A DNA stretch of 63,219 nt from Christensenella sp. Its GTDB lineage: Bacteria > Bacillota > Clostridia > Christensenellales > UBA3700. Positions 53,081 to 62,335 of the stretch are shown piece after piece; the first letter of the stretch is position 1, and every line of letters begins with the position of its first letter. The stretch is taken from positions 1-63,219 of the forward strand of contig JALFUR010000007.1 of the NCBI GenBank assembly GCA_022784465.1, given 5' to 3'. A model generated the notes under the pieces. The model did no database searches, was not told the DNA's origin, and saw nothing but the letters and a program-made list of their open reading frames with translations. Position numbers and translations under genes: made by a program.

Positions 53081-56000
53081 TTAGTTCTTTTTTATTAAGA
53101 AACAATATGTATTATTGCCAGTGCTTCCTGAATAAATTGTATATCCTGAAAGCGTTGCTATAAAGCTTGTATAATAAGTTGTGGATGCAAATTTTAATTC
53201 TATTGCCATATATTCTCCACTTGTCATTGAAGAGCCAAACTTATTAACCATATATGTCCTTGCAACACTCACTTCATAAGAAGATTCAATATAATAATCA
53301 TATTCTACCGAATTGTACGTAAAAGTCAACATTTTAAATATATCTATACTTTCATCTCCGCTATAATGTTCTCCATATACCTCTGGCTCAGTTAGTGTTC
53401 TTCCTTGATTGTATGAAGTTGTGTATGGAATAAACAAGTATGAGTAATCTATCATCTCGTAGATGTTATTTTCTGAAATTTTAAATGCACGATTTCCCCA
53501 CGTTGGATCAGCTATATACCATAATCCACCAATTTGCAATTCAACCCAAGCATGACCACCGCTTGTCGTATCGCCAACAAGTTTATGAGCATTAATACCC
53601 ATCATGTTTAATAGTGATGCATATGCAGGAGCAATTGCATTACATACCGCTACGCCATAAATAAAGACACCTTCTAAGTAATATGTTGTATAGAAATAAT
53701 AATATGGATCGTCTGTTGGATTTACTGTCTTATCTGCAACTAACGTATGATCATATAAAATAATTAAGTCTAAATATTCATATATTGCTATAGCAATTTC
53801 AAATTCATTCATAGTAGTATCTAGAATGCTTCTCAAGGATTGCTTCATTATATTGTACAAATTAGTTAATGATGCGTTTTCAGAATTAATTATAGGATTA
53901 TATCCTTTTTCTAAAGCTACATATAATTCAACTGAAGAATTAACAACCGCATTTCCTTTATTATTTTGTTCAATAGGAAATACATAATCTTCTGGCAAGC
54001 CACTACCAAAATGCGTATTTTGCTTTTCTATTTGAGTATAACCACTTACTTCAGATTGATTTCTTATAGCTTGTTCATCTGTTTCATTTGGAGCCTTGTT
54101 TAATCCCGTTCTAGAACGGAAATAGAAATAATAATCATTATCATTACTTGTAGCAAAAGTAGTATCAGTAGGAGCTAAATAACCTGCAGAATAAGAATCT
54201 GCTTCTGGCAATTTTGACATGACATATTTTAAAACACCAAAAGCATACGCTGCGTTTGTTATTACTTTTTCTTCTTCGGTAAATGCTGTCGATACATTGC
54301 TTTTAGAGTAATAATTCAAATTAGAATCAGAAAAATCAATTCTGCTATCATTTAATACTTCCTCATTTATACAGTAATGGAAATATGAGAATATATTTGA
54401 ATCAATTGTCGTTTTCTTTTCAAAATCTAACCAATATGTTCTTGTATAGAACATCGCATCATATATTTCATCAAATGTTGTAAAATACCAATTGCTCGTT
54501 TGCCCAGCAAATGTGTATCCATATTCTTTTGATAATACCTCTTCTGCTCCATCAGCAATTGTTAAAGGCATAGTGTCAGACAAAGACTCATATGCAACAG
54601 TATCCTTAATTGCAGATACTGTAACAATAGTACCCTTTGTTGTAATAAGATTTGTCGCATTAAATACATTTCCATTAAACTTGCTTGGATAAGAAGTTGA
54701 TGTGTATGAGTTAGAACCTATTGTTACCTTGTAATAATCAGGAGTAAAATCACAATCCCAAGTTATATAGATAGTAGGATAACTGCTGTCTATATCAATC
54801 TCAACATTGTATGGAGCTTTTTTAGAAACACATGTTATATCTATAATTCCACTAGATACTCCTAAATCTGTATAAATCTCATATATATGACGTCCAGTTG
54901 TCAATTTAGACATATCACTACTTGAGATAATTATTGAATTAGAAGAATATGTGTAATCAAATTTTGCATTATCAATAAATACACAATAAATGCTTGAAGA
55001 TGATATAGTCAATGATGAAGTAATTGTTAAACTTGATGCTGTAGATTTTTCATACGATAACATCTTGTCAAAATTATATGGTGTTGTCGTAACAGGAACT
55101 AAATAATATGAGATTTCTGAGACTGTATCATCTGTTTTATTTCTCACGTTAAATGTTACTTTTTCTCTCTTGCCAACACTAATAGATGACAAATAATCTT
55201 TATTAAAGATTAATAAACTCAATGAATTTTTATTGTATGCAATATAGTTTTGAGCATCTATACTTGAAGCATAAACTTCAATATTTGAGTCTAAGGTAAC
55301 GCCAAGAGACTTTGTTATAGATGAACTATATATAATAGTTTCTTGATTTGGAACCTCATCAAATTCGTCTAATATATTTCCCTCAACATATCTTGCGTAT
55401 ACATCAATATTGCTTGCAGGAATATTTTCTAAAACAAGTTTTGTTGAATAAGCTGAATCCAAATACCAACCAGCAAAAGTATTTAAAGAATCTTTTGTAG
55501 TTAAATCTGAAAGAACTAGTTGATCGCCATATATAAAAGTAGAAGGATAACTTGACTCATCAAATATAAATATTTTGGTATCTACATGATAAGTAATCGT
55601 GTATTCATTACCACTCCATTTTGCATAAAGCGTTATAGCTCCTGAATAATCACTTGAGTTTCCAGAATATGCTACTGATAAGGAAGCATTTGTATACCAA
55701 CCAACAAATGTATATCCTAATCTTGTCAAACTTGATTCTTGTGGCAATACAATTGGATATTGAGAAGAATATATATCTTGAAGCTCTTGAGAGCATGTAC
55801 CACCATTTAATTCCCAAGTAACAGCATTTCCATATAGTTCTCGCTTTGGATATAAATCAATATTTTTTGCTGGTGGATTGTTCTTGTTTAGTGGTGTTTG
55901 AAGTGACGAATCTAAATACCAGCCTGCAAATGCATATTTAACATCTTTTGCTATTGGATTTGTAATTTCAATACTCTTTCCGTATTCAAAAGATGAAGGG

Positions 56001-57316
56001 TTGCTCATAGAATCAAAATCGTATAATTCTTCATCTACATGATAAGTAATAGTGTATATGTTTCCAGTCCATTTTGCATAAAGCGTTATAGCTCCTGAAT
56101 AATCACTTGAATCCCCAGAATATGCTGCTGTTAAAGCTGCGTTAGTATACCAACCTGCAAATGTATATCCTAATCTTGTCAAACTAGATGCTTGTGGCAC
56201 TATAATTGGATATTGAAAAGAATATATATCTTGAAGCGCACTAGAGCAAGCACCGCCATTTAATTCCCAAGAAACAGCATCCCCATATAGTTCTCGCTTT
56301 GGATATAAATCAATGTCGCTTGCTGGCAAATTGTTTTTATCTAGCGCATTCTCTAAATCTGAATCTAAATACCAGCCGGCAAATATATACTTTTTATCCT
56401 TTGGAGTTGGATCAAAAAGTTCTAATGAGGTGCCATAAACAAATGTTGTTGGATAATCTTGTGCAACAAAATCAAATATATTCGTATCTACGTGGTAGGA
56501 AATGTTATACTCTTTACCATTCCATTTTGCATAAAGAGTCAATTCCCCTGAATAATCACTTGAGTTTCCAGAAAATCTTGTAGTTAGAGCTGAATCTATG
56601 TACCAACCATCTAACTTGTAACCTAGTTTTGTTATTTTAGAAGAATCAGGAAGCGAAATTTTATATGATGAAGAATATGTATCTTGAAGATATGCAGTAG
56701 AAGCTCCGCCATTAAGTTCCCAATACAAGTTATTTCCATCTATTCTCCATCTTGCATATAAAGTAATGTTTTCTCTAAATGTATAGTATTCAATATCTAC
56801 TGGATTTTGAAATTCTTCATCAAAATACCATCCAACAAAAGAACCATCTTTTCTTGTTGTAACAACAGAAGGAAGCTTCGACTTAAAATTGACAGTTGTT
56901 GGAGCTATTGTAGTTCCACCATTTGTTACAAATGTGATTGTAGGATCTACAGCATCTTTCTCATCAATATATTTTGCATATAATTTTATTTCACTTGTGA
57001 TTGTAGTAGTTAAATATGAGCTTTCAATAATCTCGTTTGAAAAATCCTCGGAATCATACCAGCCATAAAAAACCTTACCTTTTATTGCTGGCTCTTTAGG
57101 AAAAACAAGCAAAGCTTCTCCCTTTGTCGTTTTTGAAGAAAGGAATGTCCATCCACCATTTGAACTAGGAATATAATATGAAATTTTTCCGATACTTAAA
57201 TCGCTTCCGCTTGTTGAAGAGTTTGTATTAATGTCAAAAGAACACGCAAATAAAGATGCTAAAATAATTAGCAATATACATAAAATGCTAAATTTCTTTA
57301 CGCCAGTACTCCTCAT
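53081..57316 (-). CDS. large lipoprotein with eight InlB-type B repeats and a transglutaminase-like domain
   Basis: A 1411-residue surface protein. The signal peptide ends in lipobox LFAC with Cys25. Residues ~45-640 contain eight ~70-residue modules of the Listeria-Bacteroides (Flg_new/InlB B) type, each with GWY followed by LYAKW or IDLYPKRE. Two of these modules together form a 151-residue unit repeated nearly exactly. A beta-rich stretch (~650-950) follows. The C-terminus holds a transglutaminase-like core with the triad Cys1225 (GVAVCNAIAP), His1255 (GGHAWVEL) and Asp1270 (IADPTWGN), at standard spacing. Likely a cell-surface binding protein with peptidase or cross-linking activity. It appears leaderless: the ATG is at the predicted transcription start. 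Confidence 0.88.
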   Translation of the reverse strand: MRSTGVKKFSILCILLIILASLFACSFDINTNSSTSGSDLSIGKISYYIPSSNGGWTFLSSKTTKGEALLVFPKEPAIKGKVFYGWYDSEDFSNEIIESSYLTTTITSEIKLYAKYIDEKDAVDPTITFVTNGGTTIAPTTVNFKSKLPSVVTTRKDGSFVGWYFDEEFQNPVDIEYYTFRENITLYARWRIDGNNLYWELNGGASTAYLQDTYSSSYKISLPDSSKITKLGYKLDGWYIDSALTTRFSGNSSDYSGELTLYAKWNGKEYNISYHVDTNIFDFVAQDYPTTFVYGTSLELFDPTPKDKKYIFAGWYLDSDLENALDKNNLPASDIDLYPKRELYGDAVSWELNGGACSSALQDIYSFQYPIIVPQASSLTRLGYTFAGWYTNAALTAAYSGDSSDYSGAITLYAKWTGNIYTITYHVDEELYDFDSMSNPSSFEYGKSIEITNPIAKDVKYAFAGWYLDSSLQTPLNKNNPPAKNIDLYPKRELYGNAVTWELNGGTCSQELQDIYSSQYPIVLPQESSLTRLGYTFVGWYTNASLSVAYSGNSSDYSGAITLYAKWSGNEYTITYHVDTKIFIFDESSYPSTFIYGDQLVLSDLTTKDSLNTFAGWYLDSAYSTKLVLENIPASNIDVYARYVEGNILDEFDEVPNQETIIYSSSITKSLGVTLDSNIEVYASSIDAQNYIAYNKNSLSLLIFNKDYLSSISVGKREKVTFNVRNKTDDTVSEISYYLVPVTTTPYNFDKMLSYEKSTASSLTITSSLTISSSSIYCVFIDNAKFDYTYSSNSIIISSSDMSKLTTGRHIYEIYTDLGVSSGIIDITCVSKKAPYNVEIDIDSSYPTIYITWDCDFTPDYYKVTIGSNSYTSTSYPSKFNGNVFNATNLITTKGTIVTVSAIKDTVAYESLSDTMPLTIADGAEEVLSKEYGYTFAGQTSNWYFTTFDEIYDAMFYTRTYWLDFEKKTTIDSNIFSYFHYCINEEVLNDSRIDFSDSNLNYYSKSNVSTAFTEEEKVITNAAYAFGVLKYVMSKLPEADSYSAGYLAPTDTTFATSNDNDYYFYFRSRTGLNKAPNETDEQAIRNQSEVSGYTQIEKQNTHFGSGLPEDYVFPIEQNNKGNAVVNSSVELYVALEKGYNPIINSENASLTNLYNIMKQSLRSILDTTMNEFEIAIAIYEYLDLIILYDHTLVADKTVNPTDDPYYYFYTTYYLEGVFIYGVAVCNAIAPAYASLLNMMGINAHKLVGDTTSGGHAWVELQIGGLWYIADPTWGNRAFKISENNIYEMIDYSYLFIPYTTSYNQGRTLTEPEVYGEHYSGDESIDIFKMLTFTYNSVEYDYYIESSYEVSVARTYMVNKFGSSMTSGEYMAIELKFASTTYYTSFIATLSGYTIYSGSTGNNTYCFLIKKN
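55622..56527 (-). repeat. 453-bp in-frame tandem repeat inside the large lipoprotein gene
   Basis: Equivalent bases recur at 56527, 56074 and 55621 on the plus strand, exactly 453 bases apart (151 codons). Two full units lie between 55622 and 56527, and partial units extend on both sides to about 55380 and 56760. Stretches such as TTTTGCATAAAGCGTTATAG are identical at DNA level, so the duplication is recent or kept similar by recombination. Confidence 0.85.
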
Positions 57317-57322
57317 GCCTTT

Positions 57323-57351
57323 ATTATATATCTATTATTATACGAGCGCAA
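57323..57351 (-). promoter_or_regulatory. promoter of the large lipoprotein operon
   Basis: Minus-strand -35 TTGCGC (57346-57351) and -10 TATAAT (57323-57328), spacer 17. The spacer starts TCGTATAATAATA, much like the rplS promoter. The -10 ends seven bases before the ATG at 57316, leaving no room for a leader. Confidence 0.65.
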
Positions 57352-57377
57352 ATGTAAAATTTTTAATATTTTAAGGG

Positions 57378-58304
57378 CTAATCTTTATTGAAAATATAGT
57401 TTTTTTCACAAAAATCTATTGGATTATATGACAATTTACTCTTTCTTAAACCTTCAATCCCTATGTCTTCTTGACGATTAATTATTCTTACATTTTGAAA
57501 ATGTTTTTTTACAAACAAATTGTTTATTTTTGCATAAATACCCTCATAAGATATATCGCATTTTTCTACGTGAACAATGCCTACATTAGAAGCAGAAATC
57601 TCACCTAATGTAAATCCGACAATTTTATCATCAATTATCAAAACATCTGCAAAAGCATTTGCCTCATTTAGCACCAAATTTAATTCTGTTCTTAGTGCAT
57701 AGGCTTCATCTTCCTCTTCTATCTCAGCCTCACCAAAAAACTCATCCTGTTTTGATTTGTACCAATTAAAAAAGAGTTTCATAACATCATCGTAATCTTC
57801 TTGTCTATATTCACGAAATTCATAATTGTACAATTTATCAAACTTTAAAATGTGATTTCTTTTTGCATGAAATTTTTTACCTACAAGATTTGTTAAATCT
57901 TGAACAGAATATAAATACTCCGCATAATCTCTATCATTTTCTATAGAATAGTTATCGGTGTTTAATAAATTAATGTATTCTTTTGGAACATTTATAATTT
58001 GCATTTTCTCATTTTCTGCATTACACTTTGCTTCAATCTTTTTTATGCCTTCTACCACCCTATCAATAGTAGTTAAAGGCGCAAAATAATACCATATCTT
58101 ACTCCCGTTTTCTACGTATTTTTCACTTGGATGGAATCTTAAAAAGATAATATTGTCTTCAATTGAAATTTCCATGCTTTTAATATTAAAAAAAGGCCAA
58201 GCATTAAGATATATTTTTTGATATTCACAACCGTTATACTGAGTAGACTTTAACTGCTCATTAATTATCTTAAAATCCTCTTGACAAATCTTTCTAAAAA
58301 CCAT
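57378..58304 (-). CDS. DUF2156 / GNAT-like protein
   Basis: A 308-residue protein of the DUF2156 type (related to the C-terminal domain of MprF and to FemX-like acyltransferases). The family segment DYAEYLYSVQDLTNLVGKKF followed by HAKRNHILKF is clear, and the C-terminal half has a GNAT-like fold with DVLIIDDKIVGFTLGE. The substrate is unknown; relatives use aminoacyl-tRNA or acyl donors. AGGAA precedes the ATG. Confidence 0.85.
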   Translation of the reverse strand: MVFRKICQEDFKIINEQLKSTQYNGCEYQKIYLNAWPFFNIKSMEISIEDNIIFLRFHPSEKYVENGSKIWYYFAPLTTIDRVVEGIKKIEAKCNAENEKMQIINVPKEYINLLNTDNYSIENDRDYAEYLYSVQDLTNLVGKKFHAKRNHILKFDKLYNYEFREYRQEDYDDVMKLFFNWYKSKQDEFFGEAEIEEEDEAYALRTELNLVLNEANAFADVLIIDDKIVGFTLGEISASNVGIVHVEKCDISYEGIYAKINNLFVKKHFQNVRIINRQEDIGIEGLRKSKLSYNPIDFCEKNYIFNKD

Positions 58305-58314
58305 TTTAATTCCT

Positions 58315-58344
58315 TTTACTTTTATAAAAAGCGTATGTTATAAT
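58315..58344 (+). promoter_or_regulatory. extended -10 promoter at 58.3 kb
   Basis: Plus-strand TATGTTATAAT (58334-58344) is a perfect extended -10 (TRTGnTATAAT). A weak -35, TTTACT (58315-58320), lies 18 bases upstream of the TATAAT. Transcription should start at about 58351, one base before the next ATG. Confidence 0.65.
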
Positions 58345-58351
58345 AGCGACT

Positions 58352-58858
58352 ATGGAAAAATTCTATTTTGCAAAGCAAAAAAAATTAATATATATAGCTA
58401 CAATAACGTTAACAATTATACTTTTAGCAGCTATTATTGTCAACTTTCTTTCCATTGCAAATGTCGGTAATTTACGTTCTACAAATCCTGTTGTTGATAC
58501 TGTTGTTTCAATAATAATGATAATTGTTTTACTTATAATCAATCTATGCACATTTTTAACTGGATACAAAATAAAAGACAATAAAGTCGTATGTTATGCT
58601 GCATATTTTTTAAAGTATTTTGAAATCAATACAGAAGATATTTTACTTGTACGTACAAATCATAAAAAAACCATTTTGCTATTATATGTCAAATGTGACG
58701 AAGATAATGCAGATGTAATCGACACTTCTTCTTCGCTAAAAGCAAATATAATACAAATAAATATTCACGATAATAAAATTGAAGAATTTATTACACAAAT
58801 AAAGAATACATCTATAAATATTGCTGTTGAAATTCTTCCAGATGAGGAAACAAAATGA
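58352..58858 (+). CDS. hypothetical two-helix membrane protein
   Basis: No recognised family. The 168-residue product has two hydrophobic helices (LIYIATITLTIILLAAIIV and TVVSIIMIIVLLIINLCTFL), then a ~100-residue soluble domain. That domain begins GYKIKDNKVVCYAAYFLKYF, which suggests a PH-like bacterial fold. There is no ribosome site, and the ATG falls at the expected transcription start, so it is probably translated from a leaderless message. It overlaps rdgB by four bases (ATGA), so it heads the rdgB-typA operon. Confidence 0.75.
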   Translation: MEKFYFAKQKKLIYIATITLTIILLAAIIVNFLSIANVGNLRSTNPVVDTVVSIIMIIVLLIINLCTFLTGYKIKDNKVVCYAAYFLKYFEINTEDILLVRTNHKKTILLLYVKCDEDNADVIDTSSSLKANIIQINIHDNKIEEFITQIKNTSINIAVEILPDEETK

Positions 58859-59442
58859 TTGCTGTAGTTGCATCTAATAATAAGAACAAAATTGTAGAGA
58901 TTAAAACATTTTTAAAGGATGTTTTTGAAGATGTAAAGTCTTTAAAAGACATGGATATTAACATAGATATTGAAGAAACAGGAACAACTTTTTTTGAAAA
59001 CGCTTTAATTAAGGCTAAAACTATTTCACAAATCACAAATATGCCTGCAATCGCTGATGATTCAGGACTATGCGTGGATATATTAGATGGAGCTCCAGGC
59101 GTTTATTCAGCGCGCTTTGCTGGAGAACCATGTAACGATTATAACAACAATCAAAAACTTTTAAAAATCCTTGAAGAAAAACATGCCATTACAAAAGAAG
59201 AACGAGCTGCTCACTTTACTTCTTGCATTGTTTTATATTATCCAGATGGAAAATATTTCGTTGGACAAGGCAGCGTTGATGGCACAATACTCTTTAAATA
59301 TCAAGGCAATGGCGGATTTGGATATGATCCTCTTTTTTATTGCTACGAATTAAACAAAACTTTTGCAGAAATAACATTAGATGAAAAAAATACTGTTTCT
59401 CATAGAGCAAGAGCATTGTTAGATTTATTAAAGAAACTATGA
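58855..59442 (+). CDS. rdgB: XTP/dITP diphosphatase (RdgB/HAM1 family)
   Basis: Removes non-canonical purine triphosphates from the nucleotide pool. The family motif VASNNKNKIVEIK and ADDSGLCVDILDGAPGVYSA are present, with FGYDPLFY near the C-terminus. 195 residues, normal. GAGG precedes the ATG. It overlaps both neighbours by four bases. Confidence 0.96.
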   Translation: MIAVVASNNKNKIVEIKTFLKDVFEDVKSLKDMDINIDIEETGTTFFENALIKAKTISQITNMPAIADDSGLCVDILDGAPGVYSARFAGEPCNDYNNNQKLLKILEEKHAITKEERAAHFTSCIVLYYPDGKYFVGQGSVDGTILFKYQGNGGFGYDPLFYCYELNKTFAEITLDEKNTVSHRARALLDLLKKL

Positions 59443-59900
59443 AAACTTGTATAGTTATTTCTGATTCTCATGGCTTATTACCAATAGATGAGGATTTTTG
59501 GAATGTTTTAGATGAATCAGACTATATCATTCACTTAGGTGACGGAATAAGAGAGATTCAGACATTAAAAGAAAAATATAAAGATAAATTTATCTATGTT
59601 TATGGCAATTGTGATTCTTTTTCACAAGAACCATATAAAATAATTGACATAGAAGGTGTAAAAGTGTTAATAACACATGGGTACAAGTTTTCCGTAAAGG
59701 ATGATTTGTTCGATTTAGCTTTTGAATGCGAATATCAAAATGTTCATTACGGATTATATGGACATACCCATAGACCACAAATTGATGAAATTAATAAAAA
59801 TCTTGTTTTAATCAATCCTGGCTCTATCACCTACACAAGAACCTACTGTTATTTAGTTATTGCAAATAACAACTTAACATATAAAATTGTACAAAAATAG
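59439..59900 (+). CDS. YfcE-type metallophosphoesterase
   Basis: A 153-residue calcineurin-like phosphoesterase. Metal ligands are seen in order: SDSHG, LGDG, YGNCD, ITHGYK, GHTHRP. It is encoded right after rdgB, a common Firmicutes pairing. The physiological substrate is not known; the group includes phosphodiesterases. Confidence 0.93.
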   Translation: MKTCIVISDSHGLLPIDEDFWNVLDESDYIIHLGDGIREIQTLKEKYKDKFIYVYGNCDSFSQEPYKIIDIEGVKVLITHGYKFSVKDDLFDLAFECEYQNVHYGLYGHTHRPQIDEINKNLVLINPGSITYTRTYCYLVIANNNLTYKIVQK

Positions 59901-59911
59901 AGGATTAAAAA

Positions 59912-61738
59912 ATGCAAAGAAATGATGTAAGAAACATTGCTATTATCGCTCACGTAGACCATGGTAAAACAACTTTGGTAAATCAATTATTAGTTCAAAA
60001 TGGTGTTTTTAGAACAAATGAAACCGTTGTAGATAGAGTAATGGACAGCGGAGATATTGAAAGAGAAAGAGGAATTACAATTTTAGCTAAAAACACATCT
60101 GTACACTATAAAGGTGTCAAGATAAACATCATTGACACTCCTGGACACGCAGACTTTGGTGGAGAGGTTGAACGTATATTATCTATGGTAGATGGTGTTG
60201 TTTTACTTGTTGACGCCGTAGAAGGTTGTATGCCACAAACTCGATACGTATTAAAAAAAGCACTTGGACTATCTAAAACTGTTGTATGTTGTATAAACAA
60301 AATAGATAGAGGCGGAGATCCTAATCAAGTTATAGACCAAGTTCTTGATTTGTTCCTAGAATTGGGCGCAAACGACGAGCAAATAGATTTCAAAACAGTT
60401 TACGCATCAGGCAAGCAAGGTTGGGCTACTCTTGACCCTACAAAACCTGGTACAAATATGGATCCCCTATTAGATACAATTATTTCTGAGGTTCCAGCTC
60501 CAGAAGGAGATTTAAACAACGGACTTCAAACTGTAATCTGCAATATTGAATATGATGAATATGTAGGAAGAATTGGTATTGGAAAAATTACAAGAGGCAA
60601 AATCACTTCTGGCCAACAAGCCGTTGTATGCCATAGAGATGGCACAAACACTCAAGTAAAAATTTCTAAGTTATATCAATTTGAAGGATTAAAACGAGTA
60701 GAAAGTGATAGCGCTTCTGTTGGTGATATAGTAGCAATTAGTGGAATAGAAAAAATAAACATCGGAGAAACTATTTGTGATGTAGACAAAGTAGATCCCC
60801 TTCCTTTTGTTAATATAGATGAACCTACTTTATCAATGTTATTTATGGTAAATAATTCCCCATTTGCCGGAAAAGAAGGAAAATATGTTACAAGTAGACA
60901 TTTAAGAGCTAGACTATTTAAAGAAGTAGAAACAAACGTTAGTATGAGAGTTGAGGAAACTTCTTCTGCAGATTCATTTAAAGTATATGGAAGAGGTGAA
61001 TTACATCTTTCAATTTTAATTGAAAACATGCGTCGTGAAGGATATGAATTCCAAGTTTCTAGACCAAAGGTTATATATAAAACTATTGATGGAAAAAAAT
61101 GCGAACCTATTGAAGAATTAGTAATCGATGTACCTGATGAATATGTTGGTCCAGTAATGTCAAAAGTGGGCGCAAGAAAAGGCGAACTTGTAAAGATGGA
61201 TCCTGATGGTAGAGGCGGAACAAGATTAGAGTTTAAAATACCATCTAGATGCATTATTGGATACAGAAGCGAAATGTTAACAGATACTAGAGGTTATGGA
61301 ATAATGAGCCATGTTTTAATTGGCTATGAACCATATAAGGGTGATATTCCAGAAAGAAATAGAGGTTCTGTTGTTGCTTGGGAAAATGGTGTTTCAACAA
61401 CATATGGATTATTTAATGCTCAAGAAAGATCTACCCTATTTATATCTCCAGGCGTAAACGTTTATGAAGGTATGATTGTTGGTGAAAATTCAAGAGAAGA
61501 AGACTTGCCTGTTAATGTATGTAAAGAAAAGCATTTAACAAACTGTAGATCAAGCGGTGCTGATGATGCTTTAAAGCTAATTACTCCTACAACCTTATCT
61601 CTAGAGCAATGCCTTGAGTTTATTAAAGATGACGAGCTTGTTGAAGTTACGCCAAAAAGCATTAGACTAAGAAAAGTAATACTAAGTAAAGCTGAAAGAA
61701 TGAGAGCAGCAGCAAGATCTGCTCGTGAAAATAACTAA
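59912..61738 (+). CDS. typA: ribosome-associated GTPase TypA/BipA
   Basis: Translational GTPase acting in 50S assembly and stress adaptation. G1 is AHVDHGKTTL, G3 is DTPGHADFGGEVER and G4 is NKIDR. Domains II and III follow, and the BipA-specific C-terminal domain contains TYGLFNAQERSTLFISPG. 608 residues, normal. AGAGGA precedes the ATG. It ends the plus-strand operon ahead of the tRNA cluster; no clear terminator was found between. Confidence 0.98.
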   Translation: MQRNDVRNIAIIAHVDHGKTTLVNQLLVQNGVFRTNETVVDRVMDSGDIERERGITILAKNTSVHYKGVKINIIDTPGHADFGGEVERILSMVDGVVLLVDAVEGCMPQTRYVLKKALGLSKTVVCCINKIDRGGDPNQVIDQVLDLFLELGANDEQIDFKTVYASGKQGWATLDPTKPGTNMDPLLDTIISEVPAPEGDLNNGLQTVICNIEYDEYVGRIGIGKITRGKITSGQQAVVCHRDGTNTQVKISKLYQFEGLKRVESDSASVGDIVAISGIEKINIGETICDVDKVDPLPFVNIDEPTLSMLFMVNNSPFAGKEGKYVTSRHLRARLFKEVETNVSMRVEETSSADSFKVYGRGELHLSILIENMRREGYEFQVSRPKVIYKTIDGKKCEPIEELVIDVPDEYVGPVMSKVGARKGELVKMDPDGRGGTRLEFKIPSRCIIGYRSEMLTDTRGYGIMSHVLIGYEPYKGDIPERNRGSVVAWENGVSTTYGLFNAQERSTLFISPGVNVYEGMIVGENSREEDLPVNVCKEKHLTNCRSSGADDALKLITPTTLSLEQCLEFIKDDELVEVTPKSIRLRKVILSKAERMRAAARSARENN

Positions 61739-61803
61739 AGAAATATATCTAATTTTACAATTATTTGTGCTTATAAATTTTGCATTATTTTTGTTTAATT
61801 TTG

Positions 61804-61832
61804 TTGACAGCAAATTACATATATGTTAAGAT
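61804..61832 (+). promoter_or_regulatory. tRNA cluster promoter
   Basis: Perfect -35 TTGACA (61804-61809), 17-base spacer ending in TATGT (extended -10), and -10 TAAGAT (61827-61832), 20 bases before the first tRNA. Confidence 0.85.
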
Positions 61833-61852
61833 TTACAAGCACTGAAAAAAAT

Positions 61853-61926
<74 letters not shown>

Positions 61927-61930
61927 AATT

Positions 61931-62007
61931 GGGTCTGTAGCTCAGCTGGATAGAGCATCGCCCTTCTAAGGCGGTTGTCGGGGGTTCGAATCCCTCCAGG
62001 CTCACCA
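61931..62007 (+). tRNA. tRNA-Arg (anticodon TCT)
   Basis: Acceptor GGGTCTG pairs with CAGGCTC through two G-U pairs; the anticodon loop is CTTCTAA with TCT; T-loop TTCGAAT; CCA is encoded. It starts five bases after tRNA-Gly. Confidence 0.95.
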
Positions 62008-62013
62008 TAAAGT

Positions 62014-62091
62014 GGTGGGTATAGCCCAGCTGGTTAGAGCGCTAGTTTGTGGCACTAGAGGCCGAGGGTTCGAATCCCTCTACCCACCCCA
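62014..62091 (+). tRNA. tRNA-His (anticodon GTG)
   Basis: The extra G-1 opposite C73 identifies tRNA-His. The acceptor GTGGGTA pairs with TACCCAC; the anticodon loop is TTGTGGC with GTG; CCA is encoded. Confidence 0.95.
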
Positions 62092-62111
62092 CATTAAAGT
62101 GCAGGCCTTGT

Positions 62112-62186
62112 AGGGGTATCGCCAAGTGGTAAGGCAACAGACTTTGACTCTGTTATTCGTAGGTTCAAGTCCTGCTACCCCTGCCA
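62112..62186 (+). tRNA. tRNA-Gln (anticodon TTG)
   Basis: Acceptor AGGGGTA pairs with TACCCCT, discriminator G, CCA encoded. The anticodon loop is CTTTGAC with TTG; T-loop TTCAAGT. The first pair is A-U. Confidence 0.93.
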
Positions 62187-62249
62187 AAATTAAAATTGTA
62201 TTATTATAGCCCAACTCAAAAAAGCATATTGGCAACTATAATTAAATCC

Positions 62250-62325
62250 GATCCATTAGCTCAGTCGGTAGAGCACTTGACTTTTAATCAAGTTGTCCCG
62301 AGTTCGAATCTCGGATGGGTCACCA
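62250..62325 (+). tRNA. tRNA-Lys (anticodon TTT)
   Basis: Acceptor GATCCAT pairs with ATGGGTC with one G-U pair; the anticodon loop is CTTTTAA with TTT; T-loop TTCGAAT; CCA is encoded. Confidence 0.95.
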
Positions 62326-62335
62326 GCATAATTGT

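Noticed and set aside
60676..61254. 192-codon minus-strand open frame opposite typA
   Set aside because: Antisense shadow of typA with Ser/Pro-rich composition typical of such shadows; no start signals.
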